A stretch of 7,632 bases of DNA, from assembly GCA_043816955.1 (NCBI GenBank), contig JBDRHL010000163.1, positions 1 through 7,632 on the forward strand, read 5' to 3'. Origin of the DNA: JBDRHL01 sp043816955. GTDB lineage: Bacteria; Planctomycetota; Phycisphaerae; Sedimentisphaerales; CAYZTY01. The notes beneath the pieces are model-generated. The model had not been told where the DNA came from and did no database searches. It saw nothing but the letters and a program-made list of their open reading frames with translations. Within the stretch, counting starts at the first letter, position 1; every line of letters begins with the position of its first letter. Positions 1 to 5,014 of this stretch are shown piece after piece. A program made the translations under genes and the position numbers.

Positions 1-110
1 CATCAGAAAAACCGCCTTGCAATAGGGTAGGTCTTCACCATGCAGGATTTTCGAGCATTTTCAGCGATTGTGAAACGTTACGCGGGGAAAATTTTTTGAA
101 AATCGAAATT

Positions 111-323
111 TCACCGCCGAAGTGCGAAAGTTGGGTTAGAATTCGGTCCGAACAATTCATCCTCCCACCAGGGACCTGTGCCCCCGTCGCCTGCCCATCT
201 GACATACGGGCCAATCGTACTGTTGCATTTGCCGGAAGATTCGATGTACAGCTTGGCATGGGCCATATACAACGCAGCCAGAAAGGCAAGCACTGCAAGC
301 ATGATCCCTCTTTTCACGCTCAT
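111..323 (-). CDS. Small exported protein of unknown function (70 aa)
   Basis: I do not recognise a family. The protein has a textbook signal peptide: a basic start (SVKRG), a hydrophobic core at about residues 7-21 (IMLAVLAFLAALYMA) and a likely signal peptidase I site after AHA at residue 23. This leaves a mature chain of about 47 residues, rich in Gly, Trp, Pro and Asn, with a single Cys (residue 33) and a GDGGTGPWWEDELFG stretch near residues 45-59. The first half could instead stay in the membrane as an anchor. The ATG is preceded by AGGAGG (327-332), one of the strongest ribosome binding sites in the window, which is the main reason to accept so short a gene. It is divergent from the RNase D gene across a gap of about 317 bp. 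No promoter is obvious on this strand. What is seen: signal peptide and binding site. Function: unknown. Confidence 0.68.
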   Translation of the reverse strand: MSVKRGIMLAVLAFLAALYMAHAKLYIESSGKCNSTIGPYVRWAGDGGTGPWWEDELFGPNSNPTFALRR

Positions 324-326
324 TCT

Positions 327-332
327 CCTCCT
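327..332 (-). promoter_or_regulatory. Strong Shine-Dalgarno for the small exported protein
   Basis: AGGAGG on the minus strand, followed by AGA and then ATG at 323. The spacing is short (3 bases) if the full hexamer pairs, but the run AGGAGGAGA allows a shifted pairing. It contrasts with the genes at 3038 and 4916, which have none. Confidence 0.75.
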
Positions 333-398
333 ATGTTTACAAAGCTTTCAGCGTACCGCGGCGTCTCTGTCGGGGTAACCGAAGGTGCAAGTTCCAAT

Positions 399-416
399 CC
401 CTTGGCTGGCCAAGGG
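399..416. repeat. Perfect inverted repeat / hairpin
   Basis: CCCTTGG (399-405) and CCAAGGG (410-416) pair perfectly around the four-base loop CTGG; C406 and G409 could close one more pair. No T-run follows on either strand: CAAAAGAC follows on plus and ATTGGAAC on minus. It is therefore not a standard intrinsic terminator. It could be part of a leader RNA or a protein-binding site. Confidence 0.6.
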
Positions 417-580
417 CAAAAGACTTTTCGGGAAACTCCATCTCTAACACCCAATACACAACCATCTTTATCCGCCAATTGCAAGCAAAATTCGCGCCGG
501 ACCAGCTATATACGGGTGTTTATTGCCAGTAAATCGCGGTTTGTTTGATATTACAGGTTATGCACAGCAGAAATGTCGGA

Positions 581-609
581 TTGACCCGGGGCCCCGGATC
601 AACTATATT
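581..609 (+). promoter_or_regulatory. Sigma70-type promoter of the RNase D gene
   Basis: TTGACC (581-586) and TATATT (604-609) are separated by exactly 17 bases (587-603), the optimal sigma70 spacing. Each hexamer matches the consensus at 5 of 6 positions. Transcription would begin near 616, giving a leader of about 20-25 bases. This argues that translation starts at 635 or 641 and not at the upstream in-frame ATG at 545. The -35 TTGACC is the same as in the promoter at 3047-3075. Confidence 0.7.
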
Positions 610-640
610 GGCGATAGTATGCCGAGATAACAGGATGACT

Positions 641-1801
641 ATGTGTGAACAAACGCCATATTACTATATTGAAAATGATTCTCAAATTCGGTCTCTTGCG
701 GCTGATATGCAGGGCGCTGAAAGGATAGCCCTGGATACCGAAGCGGACAGTCTGCACCATTATTTCGAAAAAACGTGTCTGATCCAACTGAGTATGAATG
801 GGCGGAATTATATCGTGGATCCACTTGCGAAGATTGATATTAGTTCTTTTCTGTCAGCGCTTTCACAAAAGACGCTTATTTTTCACGCTGCTGATTACGA
901 CCTGCGAATGCTGCGAAGCACGTTTGGCTTTCGGCCTTGCGGTGAAATAATAGATACCATGCTGGCAGCGCGGCTGGCGGGGGATGAGCATGTCAGCCTT
1001 GTGGCGCTTGTGGAGAAGTATGTCGGGATAATGCTTTCCAAAAAGGGCAGAACCTCCGACTGGTCGCGTCGTCCGCTTACCGCCGAACAACTGCAATACG
1101 CTGTGGATGATACACGCTACCTTGAATTACTTGCAGAGCGTCTGTTGGGTAAATTGAAGGAGATGGACCGGCTGACATGGTACCAGCAGAGTGTTTGTGC
1201 GGTGGTAGATGCGACAGGTTCTGAGAGAGCCTCTGTTTGCCGGGAAGATCAGTGGCGAATAAGAGGTTCGAGTAAACTGGGGCCGCGACAGATGGAGCTT
1301 GTCAGACGGATATGGCTGTGGCGTGAAAGTGAGGCACAAGCTGCAGATTTACCTCCATTCAAGATAATGGACAATTACCTCATAATCAAACTTGCCTTAT
1401 GGGCTGATTCAAATGGGAGGGGTTCATTCAGCAGAAACGGCCCGAAGCTGCCGCGACACTGTAAAGGCGAGCGTCTGAAAAAACTCAAAGAAGCCGTTGC
1501 CGCTGCCTGGAACACCCAACCGGATGAGCTTCCCAAACGGCGAAAATCACATCCGCCTTCACTTGTCTCGAGGCGGTTGACCAAGGCATTGAAGGATCGG
1601 TGTGAACAGATTGCCGATCAGGTGGGCCTTCCACCGGGTCTGATCGCTTCGCGGGCAAACCTGGAGGTCATTGCCCAGGTCAGGCCGGCAACACTTGAGC
1701 AGGCTATTGAGTGCAGCTCGCTGCTTGCCTGGCAGGCGGAACTTGTTTACCCTGTTGTGCGGGATGTGTTGAGTGAATTCGACTTATCGGCAGATGCATA
1801 A
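641..1801 (+). CDS. rnd: Ribonuclease D (DEDD 3'-5' exoribonuclease with HRDC)
   Basis: Cytoplasmic 3'-5' exoribonuclease that in well-studied bacteria trims the 3' ends of tRNA precursors and other small RNAs, using two metal ions. All catalytic residues of the DEDDy class are visible, numbered from this ATG: motif I ALDTEAD (D32, E34), motif II FHAADYDLRML (D87) and motif III YAVDD (Y153, D157). An HRDC RNA-binding domain follows at about residues 211-280, with a second HRDC-like helical segment at about 318-384. The length of 386 residues is close to the E. coli enzyme, so the gene looks complete. Two ATGs six bases apart are possible starts. The one at 641 has AGGA 5 bases upstream; the one at 635 has only GAGA. 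An in-frame ATG at 545 lies upstream of the promoter and is unlikely. The gene is monocistronic and converges on the next gene. Confidence 0.95.
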   Translation: MCEQTPYYYIENDSQIRSLAADMQGAERIALDTEADSLHHYFEKTCLIQLSMNGRNYIVDPLAKIDISSFLSALSQKTLIFHAADYDLRMLRSTFGFRPCGEIIDTMLAARLAGDEHVSLVALVEKYVGIMLSKKGRTSDWSRRPLTAEQLQYAVDDTRYLELLAERLLGKLKEMDRLTWYQQSVCAVVDATGSERASVCREDQWRIRGSSKLGPRQMELVRRIWLWRESEAQAADLPPFKIMDNYLIIKLALWADSNGRGSFSRNGPKLPRHCKGERLKKLKEAVAAAWNTQPDELPKRRKSHPPSLVSRRLTKALKDRCEQIADQVGLPPGLIASRANLEVIAQVRPATLEQAIECSSLLAWQAELVYPVVRDVLSEFDLSADA

Positions 1802-1841
1802 GCAGGCGGGAGGAACTATCATATTTGACAGGCTCGCAGAT

Positions 1842-3038
1842 TTATCGTTGTGATTTTAATACCCTATAGTCAGCTCTGGCCGAGTTGAGGCGGCTGTGCA
1901 GGGTGAGGATATCGGCGCGAAGATCGCGATTGTGTTCAACAAGATCAACAAGGTCCTCGTAGCTGCGTATGAGTTTAGAGAGGATAAGCAGCCTGTGGCG
2001 TCTTTCTTTTGCAGTGAGCTTTTCATCCTCCAGCACATTTACGTTTTTAATCAATATGCTGAAGTGTTCCTGAATCTTTTCAAATTCATCTCTGGCCTTG
2101 ATGTGTGAGTTTTCATAAGTAACTTTGCCGTTGGCTGCTTCAAGGATTTCGAACAGTCTGGTTCTGGAATTGACGATCATTTCAGCCATACCGCTGTCGA
2201 CTGCCTCCTGAGCGGAGAGGGTGAGAAGTTCGCCGCGTTTGCTCCAGGTTCGCACGACGGAGTAGCTCTGCTTTTTGTCGATCGGCTCAATGAACAACTT
2301 TTTGCCATCCGCGAGGACTTCCATGACTTCGATCTGCTCATCGACCATTGCCATAGCCAGAAGGGCGGGACGTTTGTTACGCTCGGCAAGTGAGGCGACA
2401 TACGCCCGATAGCCGGAAGCGAATTTTTCTCCTATTGAATCGCCAAATCGCTCTCGCAGATCGATATTTTGTGTCTCTGCTTCTTTATCGGTTTTTGCAG
2501 CGCCAAAGCAGCTTTGCGGGCTGATGTAGATTCTGTCGCAGGCAAGTGCAATCATGACGGCAGCTGCGAAGGTGCCATTATTCCGGGTGCCGTTAACAAA
2601 GGCGTAAACAGGGCAGTTTCTGGTTTTTGTAATGGCCGCACAGATGATTTTGATCACATCGCTGTTGCCGCCGGCGGTATCCAGCTCGAAAAGTATGAAC
2701 AGAGGCCCTTTGTTGGAAGCTTCGGCAAGGGCTTTTTCAATTACTTCGGCTTCGACGGCAGATTGGATAGGCTGTGAGATATTAAAGATTATGATTTTGT
2801 CGGTTCGGCCGATTTTGTCATACTTAACTTCGTAATCGGAGAGATTCAAACGCTGAACACCTTTCTCGACGGTGCGGACAATGGTTTCTCTGCCGGCTGC
2901 TTTCTGAGCAGCGTAGCCATGCAGTACTTCACCGGTTTGTTTGTGAGTGAAGGTATCTGCCGGACAGGTATCCGAACCTGAGAGGAAAAAGCAGGTCAGG
3001 ATAAAGAATCCCGCTATAATTTTGTTTGGTTTCGACAT
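1842..3038 (-). CDS. Exported ClpP/SppA/NfeD-like protein, probable pseudoprotease
   Basis: A secreted or periplasmic protein of 398 residues. The hydrophobic core of the signal peptide is at about residues 7-21, with possible cleavage after the CPA at 25-27. The middle has the crotonase-like fold of the NfeD (STOPP) and SppA membrane serine proteases: LFELDTAGGNSD (oxyanion Gly-Gly near 123-124), PVYAFVNG, ALACDRIYISPQSCFGAA, and EKFASGYRAYVASLAERNKRP. The catalytic lysine seems kept (K205). The nucleophile motif normally reading A-S-A-G reads F-A-A-A, so the serine position is Ala158 and the following Gly is also Ala. The C-terminal 80 or so residues are charged and helical, a likely coiled coil. 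There is no NfeD-type membrane helix bundle or OB domain. The ATG at 3036-3038 is chosen because the in-frame TTG at 3045-3047 overlaps the -10 box of the promoter. There is no ribosome binding site. Family membership is fairly sure; the loss of activity is inferred from motif alignment by eye. Confidence 0.9.
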   Translation of the reverse strand: MSKPNKIIAGFFILTCFFLSGSDTCPADTFTHKQTGEVLHGYAAQKAAGRETIVRTVEKGVQRLNLSDYEVKYDKIGRTDKIIIFNISQPIQSAVEAEVIEKALAEASNKGPLFILFELDTAGGNSDVIKIICAAITKTRNCPVYAFVNGTRNNGTFAAAVMIALACDRIYISPQSCFGAAKTDKEAETQNIDLRERFGDSIGEKFASGYRAYVASLAERNKRPALLAMAMVDEQIEVMEVLADGKKLFIEPIDKKQSYSVVRTWSKRGELLTLSAQEAVDSGMAEMIVNSRTRLFEILEAANGKVTYENSHIKARDEFEKIQEHFSILIKNVNVLEDEKLTAKERRHRLLILSKLIRSYEDLVDLVEHNRDLRADILTLHSRLNSARADYRVLKSQR

Positions 3039-3054
3039 TTTAGTCAATTATAAT
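3026..3054 (+). promoter_or_regulatory. Candidate promoter of the SGNH hydrolase gene, overlapping the opposite one
   Basis: A perfect TATAAT is present on the plus strand at 3049-3054, because ATTATAAT (3047-3054) reads as a -10 box on both strands. A weak -35, TTGGTT (3026-3031), lies 17 bases upstream. Initiation near 3061 would give a leader of about 55 bases. The -10 is seen directly; use in this direction is inferred. Confidence 0.45.
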
Positions 3055-3075
3055 ATACTGCGGCAACCCGGTCAA
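3047..3075 (-). promoter_or_regulatory. Near-consensus promoter, probably leaderless, for the ClpP-like gene
   Basis: On the minus strand TTGACC (3070-3075) and a perfect TATAAT (3047-3052) are separated by exactly 17 bases (3053-3069). The ATG begins only 8 bases after the -10 box. A transcript starting at the usual distance would begin at about 3040-3038, so it would have no leader or at most about 2 bases. This agrees with the absence of a Shine-Dalgarno sequence. Confidence 0.75.
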
Positions 3076-3103
3076 ATTTGAATGGCGGTTATGATGTGCA
3101 TTC

Positions 3104-3109
3104 GGGGAG
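3104..3109 (+). promoter_or_regulatory. Shine-Dalgarno deciding the SGNH hydrolase start
   Basis: GGGGAG lies 6 bases before the ATG at 3116. That favours this ATG over the adjoining in-frame GTG at 3113, where the spacing would be only 3 bases. Confidence 0.65.
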
Positions 3110-3115
3110 ATTGTG

Positions 3116-3790
3116 ATGAAGACAGGAAAGATGATACGGTATGGAGTTGTCTTGATTACAGTCGGGGCGGTTGCAACTGTTCCGGCAGGCTGTCGCAGGG
3201 CAAATTCTCCCAGGACGATAGTGTGCATCGGCGACAGTTTGACTGCCTGTGGCGGGGAGGGGGGAAGGTATAGCGACTGGATGGCAAAATTGCTGCCGGG
3301 CCACGTAATCATTAACAAGGGTATCAACGGGGATACGCTGGCTGGCGGACGTGCCAGGTTCGCTGCGGATGTGCTTGATTTGAAGCCGGATATTGTCGTC
3401 ATAGCCCTCGGTGCAAACGATTTCTGGCGAATGCAGCGTGATATTTCACAGCTCAAAGCGGACATGGAGGATATGGTCGGGCGAGCGAAAGAGGCCAGCA
3501 TTGAGGTTGTGCTGGCAAGCTGTTTCGGCCAGAGAGAATACGAGCCGGGCGAGGATGTGGAATATGAGGCTTACCGGTATGATTTTGCCCGGGCGATTGC
3601 GAAGATGGAGCAGGAGATTGTGGCTGAATACGATTGTTTCTATGTGTCTAATATGCAGGTGGATATCAAGCCGAACGGCAGGGAGCCGTACTGGGCGGAT
3701 AAGCTGCATCCCAACAGTAAAGGCAATAAATTTGTTGCAGAGCGGATTGCGGGTGAATTAAAGAAGGCGCTTAAGAGGACAGGCGGCTGA
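3116..3790 (+). CDS. TesA/GDSL-type SGNH hydrolase, exported or membrane-anchored
   Basis: An esterase of the SGNH superfamily, closest by eye to TesA (acyl-CoA thioesterase I / lysophospholipase L1). It would cleave ester or thioester bonds of lipids, or acetyl groups on polysaccharides, outside the cytoplasm. All four blocks are intact, numbered from the ATG: block I IGDSLT (nucleophile Ser41), block II NKGINGDT (oxyanion Gly72), block III LGANDFW (Asn101) and block V DKLHPN (Asp195, His198). The N-terminus is basic then hydrophobic (about residues 6-21) and ends in VPAGC with Cys26. This resembles a lipoprotein lipobox but has Pro where Leu is normal at -3, so the choice between lipoprotein and cleaved secreted protein is open. 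The length of 224 residues is typical. It is divergent from the ClpP-like gene with only 77 bp between the two ATGs. The substrate cannot be told from sequence alone. Confidence 0.92.
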   Translation: MKTGKMIRYGVVLITVGAVATVPAGCRRANSPRTIVCIGDSLTACGGEGGRYSDWMAKLLPGHVIINKGINGDTLAGGRARFAADVLDLKPDIVVIALGANDFWRMQRDISQLKADMEDMVGRAKEASIEVVLASCFGQREYEPGEDVEYEAYRYDFARAIAKMEQEIVAEYDCFYVSNMQVDIKPNGREPYWADKLHPNSKGNKFVAERIAGELKKALKRTGG

Positions 3791-3815
3791 GCGGGCCGAC
3801 AGCGCGATGGAAAAG

Positions 3816-4916
3816 TCAGACTGTTAGAGCGTCAAGAATATACTTTACGTCAACGTGCTCATTAACAAGAGAAAATGCTGTTTCGATCTTCTGTGTGTCA
3901 TTTGACTGTATCTTAAACTCCAGGTCCTTCATCCTGGTACTGACGGTGAAAGTGTCTTCATCGGTGATGAGTACGGGAATATTGCTCTTGTGGAGAAGCG
4001 GTAAAATCGTTGGGTAAGGTTTGAATCCGCCGCTGAGAATCAGGCCGCCGCTTTTGAGGTTGTTTTGTGCTTCGTCTTCCCTTGCCATGACAATTGAGAT
4101 CAGGATGTTGTCAATTCTGTCCCCCGGGGTGATAATAAGAGTGTTATCCTGAATGTACCGCAGCATGTTCTGCGGCTCCATTGCGGCTACGACGGTGTGA
4201 TGGATGGAATTCTGAAGTCCACGGTGTCCGCAGAGGACGGTATATTTGAATTCCTCGGCGATCTGGTTCATTGTGTATGAGCTTAATTCAGGTTTATAGG
4301 GGATTGCACCCAGCAGTTTTGAGCCCAGATTTTCCATGCCTTTAGCCACCGTCTTTTTGATCTTGTCGATTTTTTCAGGCAGAACCTTGTTAAGAATAAC
4401 TCCGATTACTTTTACCTTGTGCTGTCTGAACAGGGCCAAGCTGAGCGCTATTTCGTCAATCGGTCTTCCTATTCCGCCGGTGGTAACGATGACGACTTCA
4501 GCACCGAGCAATTCGGCAACGCGGGCATTTGATAATCCGAAGCAGCTTCCGACGCCTGCGTGGCCCGTACCTTCGATAACGAGCATGGGATGTGACTTTG
4601 AAAGGACTTCGACGCTGTGAAGAATCTTTTCCTCGAGGGGAGCGACGTCGGGATGAAAGGCAAATTTGCCTGTAAAGCCTCGTTCGATTGCGATTGGGCT
4701 CATAAATTTAGGCTGGTCTGGTAAGCCGAACACTTTGTGCATCAGCACAGCGTCTTCGTCGATATTGTTACCTTCGTATTCGATGTAGCGCTGGCCGACC
4801 GGCTTTATGTAGGCGGGGTTATAGCTGCAATCCTGAAGGATATGCATGAGGCCGCAGATAACACAGGTTTTTCCGCAATCCTGCAATGTCGCACTTATGT
4901 AAAGAGGCTTAATCAT
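3816..4916 (-). CDS. Stand-alone BioD-like P-loop / DRTGG-domain protein
   Basis: Cytoplasmic protein of 366 residues matching the N-terminal, non-catalytic part of long phosphotransacetylases. Residues 1 to about 200 are a dethiobiotin-synthetase-like P-loop NTPase: SATLQDCGKT (8-17) in place of the usual GTDTxVGKT, LVIEGTGHAGVGS (112-124) as the Walker B-like segment, then VIVTTGGIGR and GVILNKV (172-178). Residues of about 205-335 form a DRTGG domain, with LIITPGDRIDNI (260-271) and GLILSGGFKPYP (291-302) as landmarks. The acetyl/butyryl-transferase domain that follows in such phosphotransacetylases is missing, and the stop comes shortly after the DRTGG domain, so this looks like a natural stand-alone form rather than a truncation. 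In the fused proteins this region has been linked to nucleotide or metabolite sensing; the role of the free form is unknown to me. It lies 98 bp downstream of the kinase-phosphatase gene on the same strand, but has its own candidate -10 box and no ribosome binding site. Confidence 0.9.
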   Translation of the reverse strand: MIKPLYISATLQDCGKTCVICGLMHILQDCSYNPAYIKPVGQRYIEYEGNNIDEDAVLMHKVFGLPDQPKFMSPIAIERGFTGKFAFHPDVAPLEEKILHSVEVLSKSHPMLVIEGTGHAGVGSCFGLSNARVAELLGAEVVIVTTGGIGRPIDEIALSLALFRQHKVKVIGVILNKVLPEKIDKIKKTVAKGMENLGSKLLGAIPYKPELSSYTMNQIAEEFKYTVLCGHRGLQNSIHHTVVAAMEPQNMLRYIQDNTLIITPGDRIDNILISIVMAREDEAQNNLKSGGLILSGGFKPYPTILPLLHKSNIPVLITDEDTFTVSTRMKDLEFKIQSNDTQKIETAFSLVNEHVDVKYILDALTV

Positions 4917-4923
4917 AGATGCG

Positions 4924-4929
4924 ACTATA
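4924..4929 (-). promoter_or_regulatory. Candidate -10 box giving a leaderless BioD/DRTGG transcript
   Basis: TATAGT (5 of 6 to consensus) lies 7 bases before the ATG at 4916, so initiation would fall on or next to the start codon. No purine-rich ribosome binding site lies between. A -35 is weak at best: CTGGCC, 18 bases upstream, matches 3 of 6. The arrangement copies that of the gene at 3038. Confidence 0.45.
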
Positions 4930-4962
4930 CATCAGAGAGCATCGAAAGGCCAGAGTTTTTTT

Positions 4963-5007
4963 GGCTGCAGGACGGCTTGGAACAGGAAACCCCGGCGGGT
5001 TGCAGCC
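4963..5007. other. Bulged hairpin in the gap between the kinase and DRTGG genes
   Basis: GGCTGC (4963-4968) pairs perfectly with GCAGCC (5002-5007). Just inside the right arm is a second hairpin, AACCC (4988-4992) with GGGTT (4997-5001) around CGGC. In the direction of the flanking genes (minus) the structure is followed by seven A's rather than T's, so it does not look like an intrinsic terminator for the upstream operon. Its role is unknown. Confidence 0.4.
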
Positions 5008-5014
5008 GAATCGA

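Larger units (their letters stand above)
324..580. other. Intergenic stretch between divergent genes, with hairpin
   Basis: The gap between the small exported gene and the RNase D promoter has no convincing gene. It holds a perfect hairpin (399-416). A second weak pairing, AGTTCC (390-395) with GGGAAACT (430-437), could enclose that hairpin. A 4-bp stem, TCGG/CCGA (370-373 with 379-382), lies to its left. On the minus strand a 34-codon ORF (337-441) ends 5 bases before the AGGAGG of the small gene, but it has no ribosome binding site of its own. Long plus-strand reading in 96-548 looks like chance. Confidence 0.5.

Noticed and set aside
1..110. A gene or terminator left of the small exported protein
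   Set aside because: The region is A/T-rich, with GAAAATTT-like repeats around 88-110, but no supported ORF or stem followed by a T-run was found. A gene entering from the left edge cannot be excluded.
366..440. Resemblance to a glycine riboswitch (ACCGAAGGTGCAA followed by AAACTC)
   Set aside because: The upstream GGAGAG strand that should pair with the CTCTC segment is missing, as is the CAGG-AAAAGGAC block, and no glycine-related gene follows on that strand.
96..548. Plus-strand reading frame of 150 codons over the left region
   Set aside because: It is antisense to the signal-peptide protein, has an irregular composition with no recognisable domain, and has no clear ribosome binding site.
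545..640. Upstream in-frame ATG at 545 as the RNase D start
   Set aside because: It lies upstream of the well-formed promoter at 581-609, would add about 32 residues with no match to the family, and has no ribosome binding site.
1802..1841. Possible bidirectional terminator between RNase D and the ClpP-like gene
   Set aside because: No inverted repeat of useful length is present in the 40-bp gap.
3045..3047. TTG as start of the ClpP-like gene
   Set aside because: It overlaps the last base of the -10 box, so it would not be in the transcript from that promoter. The ATG at 3038 fits better.
3791..3815. Possible terminator between the converging SGNH and DRTGG genes
   Set aside because: The 25 bases contain no stable stem and no T-run on either strand.
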